Positions 1-8,502 of a DNA stretch of 64,000 nt are shown here, in pieces. Position 1 is the first letter of the stretch; each line of letters starts with the position of its first letter. The DNA comes from Oleiagrimonas sp963821885 (GTDB lineage: Bacteria; Pseudomonadota; Gammaproteobacteria; Xanthomonadales; Rhodanobacteraceae). Position numbers and translations under genes: made by a program. Under the pieces are notes generated by a model. The model worked only from the letters and a program-made list of their open reading frames with translations. It ran no database searches and was not told the DNA's origin. The DNA is taken from contig CAWGFN010000002.1 in the NCBI GenBank assembly GCA_963821885.1, positions 372,001-436,000 on the forward strand, in the 5' to 3' direction.

Positions 1-848
1 TCGCCGCCACCCGCGATGGCACGCTCGACGCGGATGCCGCCGCCGTGACGATGGATCTTTCGGTACCCGGATCCCTTTCCGCCATGCTGGATGCACAGGC
101 GCCCGACCTGATCGTCAACGCCGCCGCCTACACCGCCGTGGACCGCGCCGAGAGCGAGCCGGAGCTTGCGCACCGGGTCAACGCCGATGCGGTCGACGTG
201 CTGGGCCGCTGGGCCGCGCACGCCGGCGTGCCGGTGGTGCACTATTCCACCGACTATGTCTTTCCCGGCCACGGCGACCGCCCGCTGCGCGAGGACGACC
301 CGAGCGGACCGGCCGGCGTGTATGGCCACAGCAAGCTGGCTGGTGAACGGGCCCTGGCGCGCAGCGGCGCGGACCACCTGATCCTGCGTACCGCCTGGGT
401 CTATGCCGCGCACGGGCACAATTTCCTGCGCACCATGCTGCGCCTGGGCGCCGAGCGCGAGGTGCTCGGCGTGGTCGACGACCAGCACGGCACGCCGACC
501 CCGGCCAGCCTGATCGCGGAGGCCACCGCGCAGGTGCTGACACGCTGGCTGGTCGCCGATGCGGAGACCCGGCGCGCGCAATCGGGCGTCTATCACCTGG
601 TCGCCGGCGGCCGGACCACCTGGTGCGGCTTCGCCCGCGCGATCTTCGAACGCGCCGTGGCGACCGGCCTGCTGCAACGGGCGCCGCGGGTCGACGCCAT
701 CACCACCGCGGATTTCCCGACGCCCGCCCGGCGGCCGGCCTGGTCGGTGCTGGACACCACGCGCATCCGCGAGACGTTCGGTGTCTCGCTGCCGGATTGG
801 GAAGCGAGCCTGGATGCGGTGATCGCGGCGTTGGCCAGGGTGCAGTGA
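1..848 (+). CDS. rfbD: dTDP-4-dehydrorhamnose reductase, 5'-truncated by the window edge
   Basis: Last step of dTDP-L-rhamnose synthesis: NADPH-dependent reduction of dTDP-4-dehydro-6-deoxy-L-mannose in the cytoplasm, supplying rhamnose to LPS or other glycans. The frame is open from base 3, upstream of the first GTG/ATG codons (45, 51), and the residues before them continue the family alignment, so the Rossmann N-terminus lies before the window. Visible family marks are the stretch VNAAAYTAVDRAE, the catalytic-site segment STDYVF and the YxxxK motif (Y-G-H-S-K). About 281 residues are present against roughly 295-300 for the family. The neighbouring rfb genes are presumably upstream. Confident in the family. 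Confidence 0.93.
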   Translation, partial: AATRDGTLDADAAAVTMDLSVPGSLSAMLDAQAPDLIVNAAAYTAVDRAESEPELAHRVNADAVDVLGRWAAHAGVPVVHYSTDYVFPGHGDRPLREDDPSGPAGVYGHSKLAGERALARSGADHLILRTAWVYAAHGHNFLRTMLRLGAEREVLGVVDDQHGTPTPASLIAEATAQVLTRWLVADAETRRAQSGVYHLVAGGRTTWCGFARAIFERAVATGLLQRAPRVDAITTADFPTPARRPAWSVLDTTRIRETFGVSLPDWEASLDAVIAALARVQ

Positions 849-883
849 CGTAGCCCGTACAAGGCCGAAGGCCGCATCCGGGA
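849..883 (+). repeat. REP-like palindrome, diverged copy
   Basis: Begins CGTAGCCCG and ends GCATCCGGGA with a GGCCGAAGGCC stem in the middle. It belongs to the GTAGCCCGGAT...GCATCCGGGA class found elsewhere in the window (1984, 39821, 39897). It pairs with an inverted copy at 924-953, so the two could fold into a larger BIME-like structure downstream of rfbD. Confidence 0.7.
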
Positions 884-923
884 ACAACCAACGGCCATGA
901 ACGTTGCCGCCACCGAGCGTGGT

Positions 924-953
924 TCCCGGATGCGCTTCGCTTGTCCGGGCCAC
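924..953 (-). repeat. REP-like palindrome, inverted partner
   Basis: Reads TCCCGGATGCG-CTTCG-CTTGTCCGGG on the plus strand, the reverse orientation of the unit at 849-883, 40 bp away. The space between rfbD and the convergent gene (849-1032) holds nothing else recognisable. Confidence 0.75.
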
Positions 954-1032
954 GGTGTCGGTCGTGAAGGCGGCGCCGCTCTCGGCAAACCTCGATCGCG
1001 GGATGGCGCATCCGGCCACCCCTGCGGCAGGG

Positions 1033-1836
1033 TCAGCGGGGCGCCCTGCGCGTCTGCTGATCCACCCAGTGCGAGAGCCACTTGAGCTGCACGGTCTTCG
1101 TGTCGCTGGCGCTCGGGGTGGAAGGGGCCTGCTTTGCGGATGCGTTGACGCTGACCGGAATCGACCCCGTGTGGCTGGCCAGGAAGCGGCCCTTGGCGTC
1201 CAGCAGCAGCATGGTCGGCGCGGCATGGATTTCCAGCTGCTTGAACACCGGCTTGCCGTCATAGGCCACGGGCCAGGCAAAGTGCCGCTGTTCCACGAAG
1301 GCTTTCGCCGTCTTCGCATCATCGAAGGTGATGGCCAGGAAGTGCATGTCCGGGTGCTTTGCCATGTAGGCGTTGAGCGCCGGCAACTCCTCGATGCAGC
1401 CGATGCAATCGGCGAAGAAGAAATCCACCAGGGTCGGCCGGCCGTCCAGGGCGGCGGCATGAGCCTGGCCGCCTTGCACCAGCGGCAGCTGGAACCCGGG
1501 CAGGGCCTGGCCGACCTTCAGACTCGACGCGGCCGCCTTTGCATCCGAGCCGGCCTTGGCGCCGGGTGCCAGCAGGGTGAATTGGAAATTGTCGCCGCCA
1601 TGGTCGACGCTGAACGTGCGCCCCTGCTTGACGGCCGCGTTGAAGGCCTGCTCGGTGATGGCATGGCCCTTGGCGTCCTTGTACGTCGGCGTGATGGACG
1701 CGCCCTTGGCGCCCATGAGCTGCTGGATGATCTGGCGGGCCGGGGACGACGAACTGGCGCCCACGGTCTGTGCCTGCGCGCTGCTGGCGACAAGGGCAAG
1801 CGTGGCAATCGCGGAAAGGGTGATCAGGTGACGCAT
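1033..1836 (-). CDS. Secreted thioredoxin-fold (TlpA/redoxin-like) protein
   Basis: 267 residues with a typical Sec signal peptide (about 1-22, cleavage after AQA). The C-terminal half is a TlpA/AhpC-TSA-type thioredoxin fold: the redox motif sits in FADCIGCIEELP, a CxxC of type C-I-G-C, and the cis-proline loop is AAPTM. It probably acts as a periplasmic thiol-disulfide exchange protein; the client is unknown. The first ~100 residues after the signal match nothing I recognise. A strong AAGGAGG lies 7 nt before the ATG. The gene stands alone, convergent with rfbD. Confidence 0.75.
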   Translation of the reverse strand: MRHLITLSAIATLALVASSAQAQTVGASSSSPARQIIQQLMGAKGASITPTYKDAKGHAITEQAFNAAVKQGRTFSVDHGGDNFQFTLLAPGAKAGSDAKAAASSLKVGQALPGFQLPLVQGGQAHAAALDGRPTLVDFFFADCIGCIEELPALNAYMAKHPDMHFLAITFDDAKTAKAFVEQRHFAWPVAYDGKPVFKQLEIHAAPTMLLLDAKGRFLASHTGSIPVSVNASAKQAPSTPSASDTKTVQLKWLSHWVDQQTRRAPR

Positions 1837-1983
1837 GTGGATACCTCCTTGTATGACATCGTTGACTGTCGTGTCTCCACCAGCAAACTGACGGACCAGC
1901 CCTTACCCGATGCTGAACCCTGCAACGGCATGGACGGGGCACGAACATGGGCCGAACCCGGCAGGCCCCGCGTCCACCGGCGA

Positions 1984-2015
1984 TCCCCGGATGCGCTTTG
2001 CTTGTCCGGGCTACG
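1984..2015 (-). repeat. REP-like palindrome
   Basis: TCCCCGGATGCG-CTTTG-CTTGTCCGGGCTACG, a near-consensus copy of the REP class listed at 849, 924, 39821 and 39897. It lies just past the stop of the transketolase gene, where such elements commonly protect mRNA 3' ends. Confidence 0.8.
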
Positions 2016-2038
2016 GGCTACGGGCGCCACGCGGCGTA

Positions 2039-4039
2039 TCAGCCGATGACGCGGCGCACGGCGTCGGCGACGTGGGCGACGGTGAAGCCGAACTTCTCGA
2101 ACAGCACGTTGCCCGGCGCCGAGGCGCCGAAGGTGGTCATGCCGATGACCTCGCCGTCCAGGCCCACGTACTTGCGCCAGTAGTCGGCGGTGCCGGCCTC
2201 CACCGCCACGCGCGCGCGGCAGTGGCCAGGCAGCACGCCCTCGCGGTATTCGAGCGGCTGCGCGTCGAAGACTTCCGCGCACGGCATCGACACCACGCGC
2301 ACGGCGATGTCCTGCTCGGCCAGGTGGCGCATGGCCTCCATCGCCAGGCCGACTTCCGAGCCGGTGGCGATGAGGATGGCCTGGAACCGGGTGTCGGCCG
2401 GGTCGTGCAGCACGTAGCCGCCACGCTCGATCTGCGCCAGCTGGTCATCGCCGCGCTGCTGGTGCTTGAGGGTCTGGCGCGAGAACACCAGGCACGAGGG
2501 TGCGCCGCGGCGTTCGATGGCGGCCTTCCAGGCCACCGCCGACTCCACCGCGTCGCACGGACGCCACAGGTGGTTGTTCGGGATGTAGCGCAGGCTGGCC
2601 ATGTGTTCGACCGGCTGGTGGGTCGGGCCGTCCTCGCCCAGGCCGATGGAATCGTGGGTGTAGACGTGGATCGAGTGCGCCGGGATCAGCGCGCTCATGC
2701 GCACCGCGTTGCGCGCGTAGTCGGAGAACACCAGGAAGGTGGCGTCGTAGGGGATGAATCCGCCGTGCAGGGCCAGGCCGTTGCCGATGGCGGTCATGCC
2801 GAACTCGCGCACGCCGTAGTGGATGTAGTTGACGTCGGCGCCGCCCTTGGTGACGCCGTGCGAGCCCTTCCAGATGGTCAGGTTGGAGCCGGCCAGGTCG
2901 GCCGAGCCGCCGATCAGTTCCGGCAGCAGCGGGCCGAAGGCGTTGAGCGCCATCTGCGAGGCCTTGCGCGAGGCCACGTCAGGGCCCTCGGACTGGGTGG
3001 CTGCGATGTAGTCGGCGGCCTTCTTCGCCCAGTCCGCCGGCAGCTCGCCGGCCACGCGGCGGCGCAACTCGGCGGCCGCCTCGGGATGCGCCCTGGCGTA
3101 CGCCTCCAGCTGCGCATTCCAGTCCGATTCCATCTTGCCGCCCGATTCGCGCGCATCGTAGGCGGCGTAGACGTCCTCGGGGATCACGAACGGGTCGTGG
3201 CGCCAGTCCAGCATGTCGCGCGCGGCCTTGACCTCGCCGGCGCCGAGCGCCGCGCCGTGGCTGCTCTCCTTGCCTTCCTTGTTGGGCGAGCCGAAGCCGA
3301 TCAGGGTCTTGCAGATCAACAGGGTCGGCTTGTCGTCCTGGCTGGTGGCGTCGGCCAGCGCCGCCTTGATGGCCGCGGCGTCATGGCCGTCGACGGGGCC
3401 GATCACGCGCCAGCCGCAGGCTTCGAAACGTCCCCGGGTGTCGTCGGTGAACCAGTCCGGAACCTCGCCGTCGATGGAGATGTTGTTGTCGTCGTAGACC
3501 ATCACCAGCTTGCCCAGCTTCCAGGTGCCGGCCAGGGAGATGGCTTCCTGCGAGATGCCCTCCATCAGGCAGCCGTCGCCCAGGAACACCCAGGTGCGGT
3601 GGTCGATGAGGTCGAAGCCGGGGCGATTGAAGCGCGCCGCCAGCACCTTCTCGGCCAGGGCCATGCCCACGCCGTTGGCCACGCCCTGGCCCAGCGGGCC
3701 GGTGGTCGTCTCCACGCCCGGGGTGTCGGACGCCTCCGGATGGCCCGGGGTGCGCGAGTGCCACTGGCGGAAGTTCTCGATCTGCCCGATCGGCAGGTCG
3801 TAGCCGGTCAGGTGCAGCAGGGCGTACTGCAGCATCGAGCCGTGGCCGTTGGAGAGCACGAAGCGGTCGCGGTTGAACCACTTGGGGTTGCCCGGGTTGT
3901 GGCGCAGGAAATCGTTCCACACCACCTCGGCGATGTCGGCCATGCCCATCGGCATGCCCGGGTGGCCGGAGTTGGCTTTCTCCACGGCGTCCATGGCAAG
4001 GGCGCGGATGGCGTTGGCGAGTTCGCGGCGGGTGGGCAT
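2039..4039 (-). CDS. tktA: Transketolase
   Basis: Thiamine-diphosphate enzyme of the non-oxidative pentose phosphate pathway, moving two-carbon ketol units between sugar phosphates. It is 666 residues, the usual length. The start chosen (MPTRRELANAIR) has GGAGAG 8 nt upstream; an in-frame ATG 24 bp earlier lacks a better site. Visible motifs are NSGHPGMPMG at the N-terminus, the ThDP/Mg signature GDG...NN (GDGCLMEGISQEA to DDNNIS) and the second-domain segment EDGPTHQP. It opens a region rich in central-carbon enzymes (aldolase, pyruvate kinase, GAPDH nearby). Confidence 0.97.
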   Translation of the reverse strand: MPTRRELANAIRALAMDAVEKANSGHPGMPMGMADIAEVVWNDFLRHNPGNPKWFNRDRFVLSNGHGSMLQYALLHLTGYDLPIGQIENFRQWHSRTPGHPEASDTPGVETTTGPLGQGVANGVGMALAEKVLAARFNRPGFDLIDHRTWVFLGDGCLMEGISQEAISLAGTWKLGKLVMVYDDNNISIDGEVPDWFTDDTRGRFEACGWRVIGPVDGHDAAAIKAALADATSQDDKPTLLICKTLIGFGSPNKEGKESSHGAALGAGEVKAARDMLDWRHDPFVIPEDVYAAYDARESGGKMESDWNAQLEAYARAHPEAAAELRRRVAGELPADWAKKAADYIAATQSEGPDVASRKASQMALNAFGPLLPELIGGSADLAGSNLTIWKGSHGVTKGGADVNYIHYGVREFGMTAIGNGLALHGGFIPYDATFLVFSDYARNAVRMSALIPAHSIHVYTHDSIGLGEDGPTHQPVEHMASLRYIPNNHLWRPCDAVESAVAWKAAIERRGAPSCLVFSRQTLKHQQRGDDQLAQIERGGYVLHDPADTRFQAILIATGSEVGLAMEAMRHLAEQDIAVRVVSMPCAEVFDAQPLEYREGVLPGHCRARVAVEAGTADYWRKYVGLDGEVIGMTTFGASAPGNVLFEKFGFTVAHVADAVRRVIG

Positions 4040-4452
4040 CGTTTTCTCTCCGAAAAGCATCGAGTGGCGGGCAACAAGCGTGCATTGTCGCCGATCCGCG
4101 CGCCGCTGTCGCCGCACCCCCGCCATGGGACTATTGGCACACGGGCAAAATCCCGGGGGATTTGTATACTCCGCGAGCCATCCTCGGCATGAGGCGGGCT
4201 CCGGTACGCCGGATTTGGGGAATCCAGTTCGAGCAGGACATCCGGGACGGTGCCGTCCGCGCGCATGCGCCCAGGCACCTCCCGGATCGACTCGTCGCTG
4301 GCCATCAAGCGCACGTCATCGGCGTGCGGCGACCCGGTTTGCGTCCCGGGTTGCCCGCCCGCCGTTGCAGGCTTGCTTGCCATGCCGCACGGCACGATCG
4401 CTACGCAAAGCATGGACACGCGCATCACGCACACAACAAGGAATGCACTCTC
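4040..4452. other. 413-bp intergenic region with a candidate promoter/operator
   Basis: No gene is supported here. At 4148-4163 lies a perfect inverted repeat AAATCCC-GG-GGGATTT, followed at 4165-4170 by TATACT, a good -10 hexamer. This would give the first beta-barrel gene a leader of roughly 275 nt with an operator over the -35 position. No convincing -35 hexamer is visible. Confidence 0.4.
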
Positions 4453-5055
4453 ATGATGAACAAGAACATCCTCGCCCTGGCCCTGGTCGCCGCGTTCGCC
4501 GCGGTGCCGACCGCCAGCAAGGCCGCGCAGACCCACGGCCAGTTCTTCATCAATGCCCAGGCCGGCCGGTCGGTCCTGCGCGGCATGACCGCGGCCAATG
4601 ACACCTCGACCGGATCGGCCCTGAACGTCGGTTACCGCTGGAACCTGAGCCCGACCCTGCAGCTGGGCGTCGAGGCCGGCTACGCCAACATGGGCAGCTA
4701 CAGCGACTCCGATGCCTACACCAGCGTCAAGGGCAAGCTGAGCGGCAACACCTTCGGCATCACCAGCAAGTTCATGCTCGGCAGGAACTGGTACATGAAC
4801 CTGGACGGCGGCTACTTCGCGGCCAAGCAGCGGATCAACGGCACCGGCAACGTGTACGTGCCGGATTTCGGCAACGTGCCGTTCAGCTACAGCCGGAACC
4901 ACACCAAGGGCAGCTACTACTTCACGGCCGGCGTGGGTTACGACTTCACCAAGCACATTGGCCTGGGCTTCAACCTGTCCGACTTCCACGACAAGGATTC
5001 GCAGTTCGACCTGAGCAGCGCCCTGTATGCAGTGGATCTGGAAGTGCGCTTCTGA
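4453..5055 (+). CDS. Outer-membrane beta-barrel protein, tandem paralogue 1
   Basis: 200 residues: a signal peptide (about 1-26), then alternating amphipathic strands with repeated GYRWN/GVEAGYAN/GGYF motifs, ending in the aromatic residue (VDLEVRF) that the BAM machinery recognises. This matches the small eight-stranded OmpA-TM/OmpX-like porin-fold group (PF13505-type). The function is unknown; adhesion or membrane-stress roles are common in the group. AAGGAA lies 9 nt before the ATG at 4453 (a second ATG follows at once). It is the closest paralogue of the next gene, and both keep the order GGxxN...GYRWN...ExGYAN...GGYF...GVGYDF. Confidence 0.85.
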   Translation: MMNKNILALALVAAFAAVPTASKAAQTHGQFFINAQAGRSVLRGMTAANDTSTGSALNVGYRWNLSPTLQLGVEAGYANMGSYSDSDAYTSVKGKLSGNTFGITSKFMLGRNWYMNLDGGYFAAKQRINGTGNVYVPDFGNVPFSYSRNHTKGSYYFTAGVGYDFTKHIGLGFNLSDFHDKDSQFDLSSALYAVDLEVRF

Positions 5056-5396
5056 TCACCCTTGCATGATCCGGCCCGGCCGATGTCGGGACCGAGGGGA
5101 GACGGGCGCCGCGGCGCCCGTTTCCTTTTCCCCGGATCAACCGTGACCGGGTCAGGGACATGTCTGGAAGATAAAGATCGATCTGCCGGAATCGCCTATA
5201 TTCCCTTCCTGTTCACGTTGTTGCGGTTGCAATGGTCTCCGCCATCGCGGCCATCCGAATGAGACCCCGCGCGCCGGTCCGAAAGGAAGCGAGAGACTTC
5301 CGAAGGTGTCGGTCACGTCGGGACGGAGGGCCAGCATCGAGGCGCAAGGGTCGTCACGACCCTGCTCGCAGCAACCCACAAAAAAAGGTATCCACG
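5056..5396. other. 341-bp gap between beta-barrel genes
   Basis: Holds the terminator of the upstream gene (5102-5127) and, at 5197-5202, TATATT as a candidate -10 for the next one, with no clear -35. Nothing else recognisable. Confidence 0.35.
5102..5127 (+). terminator. Rho-independent terminator of beta-barrel gene 1
   Basis: Perfect stem ACGGGCGCC-GC-GGCGCCCGT followed by a T-rich tract (TTTCCTTTTC). Confidence 0.8.
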
Positions 5397-5978
5397 ATGA
5401 ACAGGAAGATTCTCGCGCTGTCCCTCGTCACCGCTTTCGCGGCCATCCCTGCCGTCAGCTTCGCGGCCCCGCCGGGCAACGGCTTCATCAGCGGCCAGAT
5501 CGGCCAGTCGACCCTGGAGGGCATGACCGCCAGCAACGACACCGCCACCGGCAGCGCGCTGATTGGCGGTTACCGCTGGAACGTGGCCCCGCAGTTCCAG
5601 TTCGGCGTCGAGGGTGGCTACGCCAACATCGGCAAGTACAGCGACTCGTATTACGGCACCAACGTCAGCGGCAAGCTCGATGGCTGGCTGGTCGGCGCCA
5701 CCGGCAAGGTCAATTTCACGCCCAACTGGTACCTGTCCTTCGAGGGCGGCTATTTCGACGCCAGGCAGAAGATCAACGGCACCACCTTCGTCGGCCCCAA
5801 CCTGGTCGGCTACAGCCAGAGCCACTCCAAGGGCAGCTGGTATTCGGGCATCGGCGTCGGCTACGACTTCAGCAACAACGTCGGCCTGGGCCTGAACTAC
5901 AACCGCTTCGAGGACAAGGACGGCCAGTTCGACCTCAGCAGCAACATGCTGGCGGTGCGCATGGAAGTGCGCTTCTGA
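5397..5978 (+). CDS. Outer-membrane beta-barrel protein, tandem paralogue 2
   Basis: 193 residues with a signal peptide (cleavage near SFA-AP) and the same strand pattern as the gene before it: GMTASNDTATGSA, GGYRWN, GVEGGYANIGKYSDS, GGYFDARQKINGTT, GVGYDF, ending MEVRF. The start at 5397 is the ATG after the AAAAAAAGG tract; upstream in-frame codons do not give a signal peptide. A clear tandem duplicate of 4453-5055 with diverged loops, consistent with surface-exposed variable segments. Function unknown. Confidence 0.85.
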   Translation: MNRKILALSLVTAFAAIPAVSFAAPPGNGFISGQIGQSTLEGMTASNDTATGSALIGGYRWNVAPQFQFGVEGGYANIGKYSDSYYGTNVSGKLDGWLVGATGKVNFTPNWYLSFEGGYFDARQKINGTTFVGPNLVGYSQSHSKGSWYSGIGVGYDFSNNVGLGLNYNRFEDKDGQFDLSSNMLAVRMEVRF

Positions 5979-6013
5979 ACCCGGCCCGGTCGCTCCGCGA
6001 CCCTGGCCCTCCA

Positions 6014-6040
6014 AGCCCCGGCCCATGCCGGGGCTTTTTT
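6014..6040 (+). terminator. Rho-independent terminator of beta-barrel gene 2
   Basis: Stem AGCCCCGGC-CCAT-GCCGGGGCT followed directly by TTTTT. Confidence 0.92.
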
Positions 6041-6179
6041 ATTGCTCCTCAACCGGTGGTTTTTCACCGCCCCGGTTGTGAAATATTCGTGAAAAGCATG
6101 TTACATTTGGGTGCCGCACCATGACGGCAACGATGTCGCACATCGTTTACACGGAATCCATCAACAAGGAGCACCCCTC

Positions 6180-6749
6180 ATGCGCAAGTTCATTCTTCCC
6201 GCCGCCCTGCTGGCCCTCGCGTTCACCGCCATCCCGCAGGCGCACGCCGGCGATACCTCGAACTGGTACGTCAATGCCGGCGTAGGCAGCAACCACTTCA
6301 AGCTCAGCCAGAGCGGCGCCAGCTACAGCAAGACCACCACCGGCGGCCTGTTCAACGTCGGCTGGCGCAAGGGCATGTTCGGCGTCGAGGCCGGCTACAC
6401 CGACCTGGGCAGCATCACGCAGGACTTCGGCTACGGCGCCTCCGGCAAGATCAGCGCGCACGGCGAGACCCTGGGCCTGAACCTGCACTACGACGTCAAT
6501 GACCAGTTCTACGTCGGTGCCCGCACGGGTGCGTTCTTCTGGACCGCCAAGGCCACCCTGAGCGCCCCGGGTTACCCTTCGCAGCACCAGAGCGAATCCT
6601 CCACCGGCTGGTACGCCGGCGTGGGTGGCGGCTATAACTTCACCAAGGCGTGGAGCGTGGGCGTCGGCTACAACTACTACAAGATGTCCAAGAGCGGCTT
6701 CTCCGTCGACAACGACATGTTCGACGCGTCGGTGGAATACCGCTTCTGA
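6180..6749 (+). CDS. Outer-membrane beta-barrel protein, paralogue 3 (more diverged)
   Basis: 189 residues with a signal peptide ending QAHA-GD and a small barrel ending in VEYRF. Features are ExGYTDLG, GARTGAFFW, GVGGGYNF and GVGYNYYKM. Same fold class as the two preceding genes but clearly more distant. AAGGAG lies 8 nt before the ATG. The AT-rich stretch before it (around 6075-6110, with TACATT near 6101) is a likely promoter. The three-gene array is unidirectional, but each member has its own terminator, so they are probably separately transcribed. Confidence 0.83.
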   Translation: MRKFILPAALLALAFTAIPQAHAGDTSNWYVNAGVGSNHFKLSQSGASYSKTTTGGLFNVGWRKGMFGVEAGYTDLGSITQDFGYGASGKISAHGETLGLNLHYDVNDQFYVGARTGAFFWTAKATLSAPGYPSQHQSESSTGWYAGVGGGYNFTKAWSVGVGYNYYKMSKSGFSVDNDMFDASVEYRF

Positions 6750-6782
6750 TACCGCCCTCCCGTCGCCGACGGGAATCGGATC

Positions 6783-6816
6783 ATGAAAAAGGGCGCCGCG
6801 AGGCGCCCTTTTTTCA
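6783..6816. terminator. Bidirectional terminator between beta-barrel gene 3 and fba
   Basis: Long stem ATGAAAAAGGGCGCC paired with GGCGCCCTTTTTTCAT around a GCGA loop. The A-run and T-run flanks let it serve both the plus-strand barrel gene and the minus-strand aldolase. Confidence 0.93.
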
Positions 6817-6846
6817 TGCTGGATCAGGCCGGAAGGCGAGCTGCTT

Positions 6847-7851
6847 TCAGCCTTCCCACTGGCCCAGTGCCGCCAGGCCGTTCTCGCGCGCGCGCTGGGC
6901 CACGGTCTTCTGCGCCCGGGCGTAGTTGCCGCGCATGTCCTCGGCCCACAGGCCCAACGCGGCCTGCTGCATGGCGCGACCGTAGGAGAACGACAGCGGC
7001 CACGGATGCGGGCCCATCTGGTTCATGGCGTTCAGGTGCGCGGTGGCGTCCTCGTCGGACTGGCCGCCAGACAGGAACACGATGCCCGGCAGGGTGGCCG
7101 GCACGGTGGACTTCAGGCAGCGCACGGTGGCCTCGGCCACCTCCTCGCGGCTGGCCTGCTGCTCGCAGTTCTTGCCCGAGATCACCATCGAGGCCTTCAG
7201 GATCGTGCCCTCGAGCATCACGTTGTGCTCGTACAGGGCGCCGAACAGGCTGCGCAGGGTCGCCTCGGTGACCTCGTAGCACAGGTCGATGTCGTGGTTG
7301 CCGTCCATCAGCACTTCCGGCTCCACCATCGGCACCAGGCCGGCCTCCTGGCACAGCGCGGCATAGCGGGCCAGCGCGTGGCAGTTGGCCTCGATGCAGG
7401 TCGAGCTGGGGCTGTCCTCGTCGATGCCGATCACCGCGCGCCACTTGGCGAACTGCGCGCCCAGCTTGGCGTACTCGGCCAGGCGCTCACGCAGGCCGTC
7501 CAGGCCCTCGGTCACCAGCTCGCCGGGGAAGCCGGCCAGCGGTTTGGCGCCCTTGTCGACCTTGATGCCGGGGATGATGCCGGCCTCGCGCATGACCTGG
7601 GTGAAGGGCACGCCTTCGGCGGTCGACTGGCGGATGGTCTCGTCATAGAGGATCGCGCCGGAGATGTGATCGCCCAGGTCCGGCGCGGTCAGCAGCATCT
7701 CGCGGTAGGCGCGACGGTGTTCCTCGCTATCGGCGACGCCGACCGCCTCGAACCGCTTGCGGATGGTGCCGGTGGACTCATCGATGGCGATGATGCCCTT
7801 GCCGGGCGCGACCATCGCCTGCGCGATGCTTTCCAGATCTTCGATGCTCAT
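6847..7851 (-). CDS. fbaB: Fructose-bisphosphate aldolase, class I
   Basis: Schiff-base aldolase cleaving fructose 1,6-bisphosphate to the two triose phosphates. It is 334 residues from the ATG at 7851 (MSIEDLESIAQ); GGAG lies 5 nt upstream, and a longer in-frame start adds 14 residues without family support. The active-site lysine motif is LEGTILKAS, and GIIAIDESTGTI and FLSGGQSDEDAT are typical of the eukaryote-like class I family. Runs toward the shared terminator at 6783. With tktA, pyk and gap nearby it is part of a central-carbon cluster. Assignment secure; symbol by family convention. Confidence 0.93.
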   Translation of the reverse strand: MSIEDLESIAQAMVAPGKGIIAIDESTGTIRKRFEAVGVADSEEHRRAYREMLLTAPDLGDHISGAILYDETIRQSTAEGVPFTQVMREAGIIPGIKVDKGAKPLAGFPGELVTEGLDGLRERLAEYAKLGAQFAKWRAVIGIDEDSPSSTCIEANCHALARYAALCQEAGLVPMVEPEVLMDGNHDIDLCYEVTEATLRSLFGALYEHNVMLEGTILKASMVISGKNCEQQASREEVAEATVRCLKSTVPATLPGIVFLSGGQSDEDATAHLNAMNQMGPHPWPLSFSYGRAMQQAALGLWAEDMRGNYARAQKTVAQRARENGLAALGQWEG

Positions 7852-7981
7852 GACGACTCCGTCGGTGGCTGCAGCTCGGCCTGACGCCGGCACGATTGCG
7901 GCGACATGCTGCGGAAAGGCGCGAATTATAGGCCAGATCGGCGCCAGTCTCGACTGCCGAACGGCGGAGCCTGCCGCCGCC

Positions 7982-8425
7982 CTAGCGCTGCGCGTAACCG
8001 GGCAGCGCGCACTGGTCCAGAATCGCCTTCCGCGCGGCCGGATCCTTGGGCAGGTTGAAGCGCACCACGTAATAGGTCGCGATCGGCTGGCCCGCCGCGT
8101 TGTCGCCCGCCACGGCGTAGCGGAAATTGCGCACCAGGCTGACCGCGATCGAGCCGAAGTCGCTGTGGGCCGGCACCACCTTGCGGGCGACCACGTCGCG
8201 AGGCACGCCGTCCGAGCCGATCATGTAGCTGACCGCGGCGCAACCGGGCTTGTCCAGGTTGCGCCCGAAATTGGGCACGTCGCCGTCGACTTCGCTCTTG
8301 GTCATGGCCCAGTAGGCGCCGACCTGGTCCGGCGGCACCCGATGCAGGGCGTTCTGCGCCACGACCGGCGAAGCGGCCGCCACGGCGAGGATCGACGCCA
8401 GGGTCACACGCGTTAGACGGTTCAT
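7982..8425 (-). CDS. Secreted TonB-C-like domain protein
   Basis: 147 residues with a signal peptide ending VVAQ. The segment YMIGSDGVPRDVVARKV followed by LVRNFRY has the pattern of the TonB C-terminal domain (G-x-V-x-x-V...A...W/F-R/K-Y/F) but without the N-terminal membrane anchor and proline linker of a true TonB. Probably a small periplasmic protein with a TonB-C fold; the role is unknown. GGAG sits 7 nt upstream of the ATG. Lies between pyk and fba on the same strand, 77 bp after pyk. Confidence 0.65.
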   Translation of the reverse strand: MNRLTRVTLASILAVAAASPVVAQNALHRVPPDQVGAYWAMTKSEVDGDVPNFGRNLDKPGCAAVSYMIGSDGVPRDVVARKVVPAHSDFGSIAVSLVRNFRYAVAGDNAAGQPIATYYVVRFNLPKDPAARKAILDQCALPGYAQR

Positions 8426-8502
8426 GGGGGTGCTCCGAAGTCTGCGGGGACTCCGAGTCTAGCGCAGCATGGCGCGCCCGGCGGCGCCATCGCATGTGCC
8501 GG

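Noticed and set aside
1910..4192. Long open frame on the plus strand opposite transketolase (~760 codons)
   Set aside because: Antisense shadow of a GC-rich, codon-biased gene; rich in Arg/His/Gly/Val with no motifs, and tktA on the other strand is certain. The same reasoning removes the long frames opposite the RND genes, pyk, trpS and birA.
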